Source of the DNA: Dioscorea cayenensis subsp. rotundata | Taxonomy: Eukaryota > Streptophyta > Magnoliopsida > Dioscoreales > Dioscoreaceae | Length of the DNA: 64,000 nucleotides | Direction of reading: 5' to 3' | NCBI RefSeq assembly: GCF_009730915.1 | Contig: NC_052484.1 | Coordinates: 4,244,054-4,308,053 of the forward strand | Shown: positions 33,301-45,103 of the stretch, in pieces | How the letters are laid out: each line of letters starts with the position of its first letter | Position numbering within the stretch: position 1 is the first letter of the stretch | Notes under the pieces: model-generated | What the model saw: only the letters and a program-made list of their open reading frames with translations | Database searches by the model: none | Told to the model about the DNA's origin: nothing | Made by a program: the position numbers and the translations under genes

Positions 33301-33832
33301 GCATGATATATGCAATGAATCTCCATCTTCTCTGCATTGCTACAACCACTTATTTTGCTTGCCATAAAAAGCATGCATGAATTAGGTAAAGTCACATCCA
33401 CCATTGCCATAAAAACTAGAAGATCAAATTCAAAAACACTAACCCTACTTCATCAATCCAACACCAAACCAATTCCATTCAATAAAACCCAAAATCACAA
33501 AACATTCAATCTTACCCAACAAGCAACAACGCACACCCATTTCCGCTCCCACCATTTCTACAACGAAATCATTCCCAAAACCACCATAAACCAAGGCAAA
33601 ATCCAAACTTTAAGAAAACCCATGCCACAAATCAGACATGACAACCAAAACACAAATTACAAACCAATCAAGCCAAGAAAAAGATGACATTTTTATGGAA
33701 AAAACTCATCAAAATGATAAAAAAAAAAAGGATTGAAGAGAGCAAAAGCTCACCCCCTGCGCCCACGGTGAGTTGTGAGGATACGAGAAGGGTAACCAAG
33801 AAGAGAGAGAAGAAGAGAAGCAAGAGCGGCAT
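27355..33832 (-). CDS. Receptor-like protein kinase, cysteine-rich SPARK-type ectodomain (At1g49730/At3g19300 type)
   Basis: Plasma-membrane Ser/Thr receptor kinase of unknown ligand. The nine exons are 33832-33754, 32107-31556, 30250-29963, 29431-29170, 29070-29018, 28929-28862, 28493-28404, 28319-28235 and 27896-27355. All introns are GT-AG and the exons join into one frame of 672 codons plus stop. A signal peptide (MPLLLLFF start) covers residues 1 to about 24. A Cys-rich ectodomain ([42 protein letters not shown]) runs to about 210. A Pro-rich stalk and a membrane helix (about 252-275) follow. The kinase domain has GSGGFGTVY (332-340), Lys353, HRDIKSSN with Asp449, DFG Asp467 and GTPGYMDPEY. 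It is an RD kinase with all catalytic residues. The start was chosen for the signal peptide and exon fit. Confidence 0.94.
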
Positions 33833-33872
33833 TAGAGGCGAAGCAAGGAGCTCACAAAGGAGCTCACAGTGA

Positions 33873-34301
33873 GAGACCTGTGAGTTAAGAGAGTTCAGCG
33901 GTAAACTTACCGCCTATTTATTAGAATAGACACTGTAATTTTTTGGTTTCAGACACGACAGAGACCGCGGTCTGGTCACTCGCGGAAAACATCTTCAAGA
34001 AAGTGCAAGGGAATTTTTGTGAAAGCCCCCCTGAGTTTATAACAATTAAATATTATTAAGTTAACACATGTATTTAATTCTTCTTATTTATTGGAATCCA
34101 CAACCTAAACATGTTTATAATTATTGGAAAGAGGGTTTTTTTCCAAAAAAAAAAAAAATTATTGTATAATTATTTTAGTTTATTTGAGTTTATGTGAAAA
34201 TTAGAAAATCACATTGATAAAAAATATATATATTTAAAATATTTTGAAAGTATGGGGATGCATGGATGGATATGAATGCTGAGACATAGTACATTAATTA
34301 A
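33873..34301. promoter_or_regulatory. Upstream region of the receptor kinase
   Basis: Contains the presumed 5' leader and promoter for the minus-strand kinase. The first 100 bases are GC-richer (agacacgacagagaccgcgg). No TATA box was picked with confidence. The distal part is AT-rich. Confidence 0.3.
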
Positions 34302-34316
34302 ATATGAATTTTATTT

Positions 34317-34570
34317 AGGAACCTTGGGCTAGCCCAATGGTAACTACCCATGGTTGTAAATGAGAGGTCTCGAGTTCGAACCTCTTAGCTTATAATTCAT
34401 ATTTAGGGTCTCCTATGTGAGTTCTGTGTGAGGATTACCTCTCGTTCTCCCCTCCAGGTTGCATAGCGGGGGAATTATTCTCAGGAGGTCATTCAAGCCA
34501 CCGTAACTGGTGCACCTCTGTACCCGCTTGTCCTTTGCTTTGTTGCTTGTCGACTTTGTCAAAAAAAAAA
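34317..34570 (+). mobile_element. tRNA-derived SINE, family 2
   Basis: A 15-bp duplication ATATGAATTTTATTT flanks it (34302-34316 and 34571-34585). Near its start is a box A-like stretch (CTAGCCCAATGGTAACT) and then a box B (GAGTTCGAACCTC, about 34371-34383). It ends in a run of As at about 34560-34570. These are the three marks of a Pol III-derived SINE. The body differs from the 229-bp SINE family elsewhere in the window. Confidence 0.92.
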
Positions 34571-34585
34571 ATATGAATTTTATTT

Positions 34586-34997
34586 TATCACAATATTTTT
34601 TTTTATTGGTAAATTTAAGTACGTTTGACTTCATTGTAACTAGAATGAAGATTGTCCTGTAGGAACAATTAAGTAATAATAATAATAATAATATATTATC
34701 AAAAAGATCATTCAGATAAAATTATATAATTTAGAATATTATTATAAAAAAAGAAATTAAGAAACAAAAATAGGTTTCTAGAAATCATCATTTCAATTGA
34801 ATATTTATATTATACTTTTTATTTAAAATATTTAAATAATAGTAAATTTCTCATAAATATTTTTAATTATGATTTTTTAAAATTTAATTATATTTATATA
34901 TAGAGAGACACACATATTAATTATATCAATTTAGTTGCTAAATTGCATAAAAATATTAATTTTAGGCTTTAAACAATAGTTAGTTCTTCATGCAATA
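34586..34997. other. AT-rich intergenic DNA
   Basis: Includes an (AAT)n run near 34674-34693. No gene seen. Confidence 0.5.
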
Positions 34998-35000
34998 TAA

Positions 35001-35266
35001 GGGCTTGTTTGGATAAGCTTATAAAAAAAGTGTTTTTTTTTTTTTTGCTTTCGTAAAAGCACTTTTGGGAAAAGTACTTTTCAGTAAATTAAGTGCTTAT
35101 AAAAAAAGCTGGTCTTTTGTAGCTTATAAAATAAGCTGTTTTTGGGCTTATTTTACAGCTTCAGCTTAACCAAAAAAGTTGATCCAAACACCAATAAATC
35201 ATCATAAGCACTTAACTTATGAAATAAGTGCTTTTGGATCATCTATAAGCTGATCCAAACAAGCCC
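35001..35266. mobile_element. Tourist-like MITE (PIF/Harbinger), 266 bp
   Basis: TAA on both sides (34998-35000 and 35267-35269). The ends are inverted for about 22 bp, GGGCTTGTTTGGATAAGCTT at left and GGGCTTGTTTGGATCAGCTT read inward from the right. The interior repeats aagtgctt/aagcactt words. The TAA duplication with a GGGCTTGTTTGG end is characteristic of Tourist elements. Confidence 0.9.
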
Positions 35267-35269
35267 TAA

Positions 35270-36005
35270 ATAATGTCCATGACCACTTATGCTGCATGCA
35301 ATATAAATTTATGTTTAAACTCATGCCAAGTGTAAAACGATTTGAGATATTAATCATTATCTATGTATAGTGCATGCATCTCTAACATAGCTCATTCATT
35401 TTGTAAAAAAAGAATTTGTATAAATAAATTTACGTTAATAATTTCATGATACTCTAATTAAATTATATAAGATAGAAAGACGAAAAAAAAAAAATCGATA
35501 TGTAGTTTATAGAACAAATGAAGAATTAATTATAGTTTAGGGCACGAATTAATTAATATAAAATTAAGGAGAGAAAAACAAAAGGTGAAGCAGGGTAGGT
35601 AAGGAAGTGCCGCGAGTGAGCAGAACAGGGAGATGGGTGGGGCCCAGCTGAGAAGGGGGCGTGAGAGCATATGTCTGACGTGGGCCCCAACAAGTCGTGG
35701 CCTGGAGGCGAGGAATGGAATAACTATTTTTTTTTCTTTTATTTGTTTACTAATTTTACACTTTTTGAAAACTTTTTTGCAACAAGGTACCATGAATGTT
35801 GTCTATTTATATATATATATTTATATGTAACATATAAAAAAAATTGTTATTTTTTATCCAAATATATATTGGAAGTTAGCCGAGTTTCACTTTGAAGTTA
35901 ATAATCTTACATAGAACTTCTTAAAATTTTAACCAGTATGCAGATAATTTAATTATATAATAAAATTTTAATTAAATATTAGTGTGAATGATTTATACAT
36001 TAAGA
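35270..36005. other. Intergenic DNA with a GC-richer island
   Basis: Mostly AT-rich. From about 35590 to 35715 the sequence is unusually GC-rich (gtggggcccagctgag, cgtgggccccaac). No protein or RNA recognised. Confidence 0.4.
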
Positions 36006-36325
36006 AAAATATATTGAAATTTTGAAGTATAAAACAAGTTTAAGTGTAACATAATCCAAATTTATATTTTTGCTTTTCCTCTGAATAAAGTAAGAATGAA
36101 AAATAAAACAACAATGAATTTGGAAACATTTTAACAAAGCCAATGACAACATGTATCTGATGCAGCATTTGTTCCTTTTTATTTTTTACTCATAGAACAT
36201 CATAAAGTTCTATGACCATTAAATCACCACCCAATACACTGAAAAACATTACCAAATTAATACACAGCATGATGAAAAGAAAAATGCTATTACATTAATT
36301 AATTTATTGATTAATGACCTTCCGA

Positions 36326-36534
36326 TGTTAAATATGAGATCAAAAGCAAGAACTTCTAAAGAGCAATCGATTGAATAAGCTCAGTTTATTTGCATAATAT
36401 CTGGCTTTTAAATATCCTTACAACTAAAATAGAAATCCTAACAAACTCCATCCTTATTGGATTTATTTAACAGAAACAAAGATCAAATCAACTAGACTTG
36501 ATAAACTCCTACAAAGAAGGAAACAACTCTTACA
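36326..36534 (-). repeat. 3' LTR of the copia element
   Basis: 209 bp with inverted TGT..ACA limits. Pair of 40618-40826. Confidence 0.95.
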
Positions 36535-36628
36535 AATCCTCCACTAAACCAACTGTGTCTCACAGTTAGTTTAACATTTCTGGCTTGCATATACCCAAAT
36601 GATCTCTGAACTTCAAGAAAGTATCCAA

Positions 36629-39600
36629 CTACAAAGGTTTTGTCATTAAATCAGCAACCTGCTCCTTAGTTCCACAATGTACTAGCTTTATGACTTCATT
36701 TTGAACAAGTTCTCTCAAGAAGTGAAAACGCACATCAATGTGCCTACTTCCATGCATAACAGGATTCTTAGATAGCTTAATTGTTGAACTATTGTCACAA
36801 TAAACAACAGTACCTTTATTAAGAACACAACCAAGCTTTGCAATAACTCTCGTCAACCAAACTGCTTGACTTGCACATCCAGCCGCAGCCACGAACTCAG
36901 CTTCTGTGGTTGATAATGTAACTATAGGCTGCTTCTTTGAAAGCCATGAGATAGCCCCTAAGCCTAGCAAGAAAACATAACCAGATGTGCTCTTTCTGTC
37001 ATCCAAATCCCCAGCATAATCACTGTCTGTATAGGCCACCAAATCTGAGATCTCTCTCTTGTACATAATTCCATAATCAACTATTCCTTTTAAGTATCTT
37101 AATATCCTTTTTGTAGCTTGTAGGTGGAGTTCAGTAGGTTTAGACATGAATCTGCTAACTAAACTCATACTATGCATCAAGTCTGGACGAGTGGCAGTAA
37201 GATACATAAGGCTTCCCACAACTTGCTTGTAAAATGACTCATCAACTACAACTCCATGCTCATCTTTGCTCAATCTGCTACCAGGAACAATTGGGCTACC
37301 AACAGCTCTACTCTCCAACATTCCAAACCTTCTCAAAACTTCAGTTGCATACTTTTTCTGGCAAATGAAATACCACTTGCTTGTTGCATCACTTGTATGC
37401 CAAGAAAGAACTTCATCATGCCAAGATCTGTCATGTCAAAAGCTTGCATCATTGAGGCCTTGAAATCACTCATCATTCCTTCATCATCACTAGTGTAGAT
37501 TAGATCATCAACATAAAGACTCACAATAAGTAATTTACCTTCCTTGCTTTGCTTGATGAAGAGTGTTTGTTCATTTGGACACTTCTCAAAACCTTTTCCC
37601 ACAAAATAAGACTCTATTCGACTAAACCAAGCTCGAGGTGCTTGTTTTAGTCCGTATATTGCCTTATGCAATTTGTACACTTTATCTTCACTTCCTTCAA
37701 CTTCATAGCCTCTTGGTTGTTCCACGTACACATCCTCATTGAGTTCACCATGTAAGAAAATGGATTTGATATCCATATGAAAAATCTTCCAATTGCGCTG
37801 AGCTGCTAATGCCACCATTGTTCTCACTGTTTCAATTCTAGCTACTGGTACATTCACATCAACATAATCAATTCCATATTTTTGCAAGTATTCCTTTGCT
37901 ACCAATCGAGCTTTGTGCTTCACAAGATCACTTTTCTCATCATATTTGGTTTTATAGACCCACTTAACTCCAACTTTCTTAGCTCCTGCTGGCAAATCAA
38001 CTAAGCTCCAAGTCTTGTTCTTCTTTATGGACTCTATCTCTTTATCCATAGCTACCCTCCAATGCTCACTCTTCACTGCCTCCTCAAAAAACAAAGGATC
38101 ACCAGCCACCATGAAGGCCATATTAACTTCTTCATCCTCCGAAAGTCCTAACCCTCCCCCGCTAACATAATCATTTAGCCATGAAGGAGGTTGTGTTTCT
38201 CTCCTCCTTGTATGAGTCCTACTACCAGTTACTTCCTCATTTTCATTTTCTCCCTCGTTTCCATTTTCAATTTCCACATTTTCACCATCTTCCTCACTCT
38301 CATTTTCGACTCCTTCATTGTCATCATCACCCCAATCTAAATCTACTAGAATTTCTTCTCTATAACTACTATCCCAATTCCAATTTTTTTCTTATTCAAA
38401 CACAACATCTTTACTTATCACAATCTTCTTAGTAATAGGATTAAACAACCTATAACCCTTTGACTCATCACTTACACCCAAGAAAACACAAGTAAAACTT
38501 CTGTCATCAAGTTTAGTTCTTCGTACCTCAGGCACATGAGCATGTGCAATGCAACCAAAAACTTGGAAGTGATTGACTGAGGGCCAAAATCCACTCCATG
38601 CTTTTTCTGGGGTGATGTATTTTACTGTTGAATTCTGACATCTATTTAACACATGATTACTCCAGTTTACTGCATCAGCCCAGAATGATTTTGGAGTCTT
38701 CTTCTCAGAGAGCATAGCACGTACCATGTTCAACACCGTTCTGTTTTTGCGCTCCGCAACACCATTTTGCTGAGGGTTGTATGCAGTTGTCAATTGTCTT
38801 TGTATCACATTCTCCTTGCAAAAAGAATTGAATTCAGAAGAAGCAAACTCTCCACCTCTGTCTGCGCGCAAACACTTAGTTGGCAGCCCTGTCTCATTTC
38901 CTATTAACTTCATAAAGCATTTGAAATAACTCAAAGCTTCCGACTTCTCAACCAAGAAATAAATCCATGACTTCCTACTATAATCATCAATAAAGCATAG
39001 AGAGTACCTCTTGTTGTTGATTGAAGGGGGGTTTATTGGACCGCAAATGTCAGCATGAATGAGGTCTAGAATCTGTTCAGATCTCCGTGAACTCTTGATA
39101 GGTATTGGATCTCGGTGATGCTTCCTAACAAGACAATCAGTGCATAATTCTGTCGTTGTAGTGAGCTTTGGCAGTCCTCGAACCATCTTCTTGTTTTCCA
39201 AAGTCTTTAGGTCTTTATAGTTCAAGTGACCATATCTGTGATGCCATAGTTGAGTCGTATTTTGTGCACTTGTAAGAAAACTGTTGTCTTTCAACACTTG
39301 AGGAGCTTGAGATTGGCTTTGATGTTGTGCAAACACTATAAACATCCTGTTTGTACTCATGCTTGTTTCAATAATCAAACCTATATCAGGATGATAAATC
39401 TTGCAGACCCCTTCCTTAATCACAATTGCTAACCCTTTTTCTTGAAGTTGTCCTATGCTTAAGAGATTATTTTCAACTCTGGAACATAGTACACATCAGT
39501 AATAGTGTGTCTAATACCATTTAACATAAGCTTCACATTACCTCGAGCTGTGACATTCATTCTGCAATTATTGCCCAACTTGACAGTATGTTTGAAATCT

Positions 39601-40600
39601 TCATCTAATTCGGAGAAGAGAGCTTTGTCTCCACACATATGATTCGAGCAACCTGAATCGAGAAACCACGCATCTTCTCGTCTGTTTTCCTTCACTTCAG
39701 CATAAGCCATTAACAATAACTCCTCCTCCTCAACTACTGCACAGTTGGCTTCCTTTTTTAAAGTTGGGCACTCATACTGGAAATGGCCAAGCTTATGGCA
39801 CTTGAAACACTCTAATATGGCCCTTGAAAACACATGTCTTCCTCTACCTCTTCCTCGTCCTCTTGCTCCAACTTGTGCCAGTCTTCCACACCCTTTGGTA
39901 CTTTGTCCTTCATCATGTGACACCTTGAGTGCTTGTTCTTCTTCTCTTTCTTTTTCCTTCCTGAATTTTTGTTCATGCACCAGCAGTGAACTTTGAAGAG
40001 CATCAACTGAAAGCTCATCAATATCCTTTGCTTTTTCTATGGAACACACAATGTAATTCCATTTCTCAGTGAGAGTCCTCAAGATCTTCTCCACTATTTT
40101 TGACATCAGGCATATCTTCTCCATAGTTCCGCATATCATTTGCAATCATCATCACTCGACCAAAATAGTCAGTAATTGATTCTCCATTCTTCATCTCCAA
40201 TACTTCGAAGCTCATGCGAAGACGATTCAGTTGAGCTCGTTGAACACGAGCGTTGCCTTGATATTTCAACTTCATTGAATCCCAAAGCTGTTTGGCCCCT
40301 CCTTTTTCGTGATTGTCTTCAAAATTGACTTGTTAATTGATGAGAACAAGTAATTTTTGGCCTTCAAATCTTTCAGCTTCATCTCATCCAGAATTTTCTT
40401 CTCTGCAACTGAAAGTGCTTCCTCATCTTCAGGCACCATATATCCTGATTCCACTACACTCCAAAACTCCCTGAATCGGAGCAAGTTCTCCATGACCAGA
40501 CTCCAATGGTCATAATCGCCATCAAACTTTGGAATACCAGGTTGAGTATATCCAATGTTTGCTTCAGAACTCATCTTTTTCTTTTGCCGAACTTGCCGCA
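36629..40600 (-). pseudogene. Copia gag-pol polyprotein gene, frameshifted
   Basis: Gag runs from about 40600 to 39900 over three frames (KFDGDYDHWSLVMENLL; RMSFEVLEMKNGESITDYF). A CCHC knuckle (CFKCHKLGHFQYEC) and a protease site (WFLDSGCSNHM) lie at about 39840-39640. The integrase (39330-38400) has the HHCC finger (HHRYGHLNYKDL, CTDCLVRK) and a DDE core (HADICGP, LRADRGGEF, NGVAERKNRT). The RT (38277-37333) carries YVDDL. The RNase H (37336-36629) carries YTDSDYAGD and ends VADLMTKPL. Frames break inside gag, near 39430, near 38392 (stop after VVFE) and near 37335. With near-identical LTRs, these breaks mean the copy cannot move alone although it inserted fairly recently. Confidence 0.93.
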
Positions 40601-40617
40601 GCCGCTCTGATAGCAAA

Positions 40618-40826
40618 TGTTAAATATGAGATCAAAAGCAAGAACTTCTAAAGAGCAATCGATTGAATGAGCTCAGTTTATTTGCATAATATCTGGCTTT
40701 TAAATAGGCTTACAACTAAAATAGAAATCCTAACAAACTCCATCATTATTGGATTTATTTAACAGAAACAAAGATCAAATCAACTAGACTTGATAAACTC
40801 CTACAAATAAGGAAACAACTCTTACA
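40618..40826 (-). repeat. 5' LTR of the copia element
   Basis: 209 bp; partner of 36326-36534. The primer-binding site lies just left of 40618 on the plus-strand map. Confidence 0.95.
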
Positions 40827-41445
40827 TCCGAGGTAAGTGATTTTCCCTAAAAAACAATGTGGACAATGCAATGGTGCAATGGTAATCATTAGTGATAATG
40901 GAGTAAAGATTGCAGTAAACACAGGAACTTTCTTATCAATAGTCCAAGTTTACAAGTAGAATCCAATTACATCAATGAAGATTCTCTGTAAATTTATCAA
41001 TATTTAGTAAACAGAATTGCATAGTATCTGGTCAACATAAAAATCAGCAAAAATGTTTTTCCATATATTTACAGTAATTATAGCACAAATTTAATATAAT
41101 TTAATTATAAATTCACATACTATATTCGATTGCAAGAAGGCCAATATCAAAATGCAATTTCCACTTGTATATCTGTCTTTCAAAGGTAATGACAACTAAA
41201 AATAAATGAATTATGCCAAAATTTGTACATAGTTTGAAAGACAAGTAGATTAGAATATTCATTCAATAGATTGATAGTAAGATCAAGTCAGATATTAATA
41301 TCAATCTATTATTCAAACTGAAAAAAAAAAACCTAACAAAAAAAAAGGAGAAAATAAATATCTGTGAGATAATCCAAAATGACCATGTAATAATGGCCGA
41401 TACCATAATACATGTACCCTCATTCCATGCCCCCTTTGAATTGTG

Positions 41446-41920
41446 AATCAGATGGTTTGGATTATGATAATATTGATTTTTTTATATTAAATGAAGATAA
41501 AAAAAGCCTGTGTTACGTGTTAAACCTAGAAATTAGAAATTGATGTATTTCATAAATTCTAAATTAATATATTTTAAAAAATAAAATAAAAATAAATCTT
41601 ATTTTATAAAAATTTATAGATAGAACCTTGTTTTTTTATCAGTAGTAATATCTATAGTTATTTATTTTTAAACTAGATCTTAATACATGAAATATATTTC
41701 TCTATTATTTATTATTAATTTTATAATATTTTTATTTTTATTTTGAAACATTTTGCTTATTGTTTTATTTTAAATTTATGGTTATTAAAAATCAGTTAAT
41801 TGATTTTTTTTTAGTTTATAGTTCACACTCTTTGTAATTTTAGCGGCTCTACCCGTGTTTGAAAGTCTTAAGATATACGGTAACTTCCAAAAATTTCTTG
41901 TTATCCAAAAAAAAAAACCA
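41446..41920. repeat. Inner inverted repeat, left arm
   Basis: Matches 44360-44825 in reverse complement. Shared phrases include gatggtttggattatgata with caatattatcataatccaaa, ctagaaattagaaattgatg, and tttagtttatagttcacact. About 470 bp per arm, with small indels. No target duplication is clear at the outer edges (the right edge is a TA repeat). Confidence 0.75.
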
Positions 41921-43779
41921 TTATATTGCATCTTTAGAGTACAAACACAATTGTGTCCCATGTCAATCAATCTTTGATAACAAGTTGTAACAAACTCATA
42001 GAAATTTAGGATATAAAAGATCATTCTTTAAAATGTTTAGAAAGTTATTATTTTTTCTTTTTAAAATTTTAAACTCTTCTTGAAGTTCTTTTCTGTAACC
42101 TAAAGTTGTTTTTTTTCTTAGAGCTACATTTAAAAAAAAAAAATACTAATCTAAACAGTTAAAGAGTACCATTCCCATAGTTTTTGAGATTTTTTACAAC
42201 GATTTCATGCAATACCATGAATAATAATATAATTTTATTTATTTATATATTTTATTTATTAATTTTTTTTATTATTAGGCCATGGTGATTATATGACCAT
42301 TCCCACATAATTCTCATGGTTTTATACAATAATTTAATACAACCCAAGAAATGTTAATCTTATTAATTTATGTATTTTTTTTATGTTCATCTTATCCAAT
42401 GGCGGAACTAGAACCAAAATTGAGAGGTGCTGAATTTAAATTTGAAAAATTTATAAATATTAAACAATTCTATTAATTCAAACTTGAAATCAATATTTTA
42501 ACAATATAAAATATTCATCGATCCAAAAAATTTTATTTACATATAAAAACCTATCATATCTACATAATTAAGAATTAACTCAACTAATAGCTAAGCACTA
42601 AATTAACAAATAATAAAATTAAAAAAAATCACACAAATTCATAATCTAATTCAAATATTAAATCCGATCATTGTTCAATAAATAATTTAATGAATAATCA
42701 AAATTTTTACGACAATTTATCATAATAAATATCTAATGCACAACAATTTTCATAACAAATAATCAAACAAATATTTGGCAAATAAACACACAAAAAAATT
42801 AAACAAATTAAGTTAGATATAAAACAAATAAGATAAATCTTAATGAAAAATAAAACATAAACCCAAAAAAGATTGCACAAAGAAAAAACTCACTAATCAA
42901 CGCAACCTATAATTATTTTTCTAGAGATTTTGAGGAAGCACTTATATTTTTGTAAGGTTTTATTTTTTATTTTTATTTATTATTACTATTTTTTACATTA
43001 ATATTCTAAAAATATGATAATTATATAATGATAAGTTGAATAAAAACATATGATCTTCTCCTTTCTTTATTGTTAGAGGATGTTGACTGTATGATGATTC
43101 TCAAGTTGTTGTGATATTTCAAAATAGTTTCATGCAATGACATAGATATTAATTTAAAATTTTATTTATCTATTTATGTTGTTCATGTTCAACTTGTCTT
43201 TTATTTATTGTTAGTTTATTGTTAGTGCAATGTGCATTTTGCTTTTTATGAGATAATTTTATAAAATAATTAATTTAATTAATTTTGGAGCAAATAGTGT
43301 ATGTTTGTATTAACTTCTAAAAAATAAGAAAATACACTGGAAATACTCTTTAGAAACCAAAATGAAGAGGTTAAGGACTTGTTTGTTTAATACTTTTTTT
43401 CTAAAAGCTCATTTTATTTTTTGGTTATTATAAAAATATATATATATTTTTTTAAGTTTGTAGGTATTGTTTTAGAAAACAATTTTTAAGAATAAATATA
43501 AAAATACTTTTGTTAGAAAATACTAAATCAATGTATGCTTGACGTATTACTATAATAACTAAAATATTAAATATCTTAGACAATAAAATATGATATTTCT
43601 ATGTGGCCATATAAGTTAAGAAAATGTAAATATAATATTCAAATATTTTAGTTATTGGATATGCTTCCTAATCCTAATTTCAAAAAAAAAAAAAATTCAC
43701 TCGTAAATATTATTCATAAAACTTAATATACAACATGAAAACGTTGATGGAAATATTCCATATTAAACTTTTAAAGTTA
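41921..43779. other. AT-rich core between the inner repeat arms
   Basis: Contains three diverged copies of a roughly 125-bp unit (about 42165, 42290 and 43085) sharing ccattcccatag, tcatgcaat and taatttatttatttatat phrases. The piece 42395-42960 between copies two and three looks inserted. No protein recognised. Confidence 0.45.
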
Positions 43780-44009
43780 GAATACCCTATTTAGTCTCTC
43801 TAATATAGTCAATTTACCCCTTTGATTCTTTTAATATAATTTGTCCGTAATTTAATTTTTGAGAAATGTAAGTTTCTATAGGAACTTCCTAATGACAAAT
43901 TATATAAGAGAAATAGACTTATATTTTCTAAAAATTAAAATACAGGACCTATAGGGACAAATAATATTAGAGAGATCAAACTATATTACATAGACTAAAT
44001 AAGGTATTC
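43780..44009. mobile_element. TA-flanked MITE, copy 2 (230 bp)
   Basis: TA on both sides (43778-43779 and 44010-44011). The inverted ends are GAATACCCTATTTAGTC and GACTAAATAAGGTATTC. The arms carry ctctaatatag and agagggac-like words as in copy 1 at 8765-15599. No coding capacity. Confidence 0.88.
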
Positions 44010-44058
44010 TATCAAACTTAAAATAGTAATTATTCTAACAAATCTAAGAGAAGTTATC

Positions 44059-44065
<7 letters not shown>

Positions 44066-44090
<25 letters not shown>
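44066..44090. repeat. (AT)n microsatellite
   Basis: A pure AT repeat of about twelve units. Confidence 0.9.
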
Positions 44091-44093
<3 letters not shown>

Positions 44094-44359
44094 ATCCCAC
44101 AGCAAACTTATGTATGCTCTCACTCTACGTGACTTAAGGATCAAATCCGTCTCCTTAGCAAGACATTAAACATCTTATGACCTAGTGCCAACAGATCAAC
44201 TAAAAAGTTTAGTATTTTTTTTTTGAAATGAGGCTCTAAGAAAAAGAAAAGCTCTTTTGGTCATGGGAAAAGAACTTCAAGAATAGTTTTAAAATTTTAC
44301 AAATAAAAAAAAAACTTTTTAAACAGTTTAAAGAATGAGTTTTTTTTGTTTTTTTTTTG

Positions 44360-44825
44360 TATTTTTATGAATAACAAGAAGATTTTGGAAGTTACCATCT
44401 TGAGTTTCTCAAACAAGGGTAGAGCTAGAAAAATTGCAAAGAGTGTGAACTATAAACTAAAAAAAATTCAATTAAGTGAATTTTAATAATTACAAATTTA
44501 AAATAAAACAATAAGCACAATATTTCAAAATACAAAATAAAAATATTATTAAATTAATAATAAATAATGGAGAAATATAATCATTATTAAGGTCTAGTTT
44601 AAAAATAAATAAATATATATTACTACAGAAAAAAAACAAGGTTCTATTTATAAATTTTTATAAAATAAAATTTTCATTTTATTTTTTTAATATCTTAATT
44701 TATAATTTGTGAAATACATCAATTTCTAATTTCTAGGTTTAACACGTAAAACACACTTCTTTTATCTTCATATAATATAAAAAAATCAATATTATCATAA
44801 TCCAAACCATATGATTTATATATAT
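44360..44825. repeat. Inner inverted repeat, right arm
   Basis: Reverse-complement partner of 41446-41920. It ends at a (TA)n tract near 44818-44836, which hides the exact edge. Confidence 0.75.
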
Positions 44826-44829
44826 ATAT

Positions 44830-45103
44830 ATATATATTTTAATCAATTAATTTAATTATTTATTTTTTCCCCATACAAGCACACCTCTCACCTTCCACAC
44901 CCGATTTTTTTAATATTTTTAATAAATTAATTTAATTTTTTAATTTTTTTCCCACGCCAACTGCACCTCTCAACTCCCACCTCCTAATATTATTTATTTT
45001 TTTTTATATTTTTCTTATATCTTCATGGAATTTGATTATTTATAGCTCCAACTTTGTCTTCGTCTCTGTAACCTCTTTCTACAACGACAAGCCATTCTTT
45101 GAA
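44830..45103 (+). promoter_or_regulatory. Promoter-like region of the right-arm transcript unit
   Basis: Two similar cacctctca-rich blocks (near 44880 and 44955) are followed by a TATA-like TTATTTATAGC (about 45035-45046). The fold-back MULE separates this from a CT-rich leader (47610-47680) with a TCTTCTTCTTC run. Joined, they look like a promoter and 5' leader reading right. Inference only. Confidence 0.35.

Larger units (their letters stand above)
36326..40826 (-). mobile_element. Ty1/copia LTR retrotransposon, 4501 bp, complete ends, broken coding region
   Basis: TCCGA flanks both sides (36321-36325, 40827-40831). The two LTRs are 209 bp each, start TGT and end ACA, and differ at about five positions (about 97.6% identical). 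Next to the 5' LTR on the minus strand is TTTGCTATCAGAGC, one mismatch from the initiator-Met tRNA primer site TGGTATCAGAGC. Before the 3' LTR is a purine tract (AGTGGAGGATTT). The order gag, protease, integrase, RT, RNase H is that of copia. Confidence 0.96.
36010..41445 (-). repeat. Left arm of the large inverted duplication (interrupted by the copia element)
   Basis: The parts 36010-36325 and 40832-41445 match, in reverse complement and in the same order, the right arm 47715-48860. Shared phrases include acaagtttaagtgtaacata, ccaaattaatacacagc, gatgaaaagaaaaatg and atctgtgagataatccaaaa. Identity looks like about 85-90%, with small indels. The copia element sits between the two parts. The copy lacks the upstream (promoter-like) part present next to the right arm. 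Confidence 0.8.

Noticed and set aside
33337..33687. Plus-strand protein of 116 residues in the first kinase intron
   Set aside because: Thr/Asn/Lys-rich, lies inside a well-supported intron on the other strand and shows no motif.
38181..38432. His/Phe-rich plus-strand protein
   Set aside because: Mirror of the acidic Glu/Asn-rich linker between integrase and RT of the copia element.
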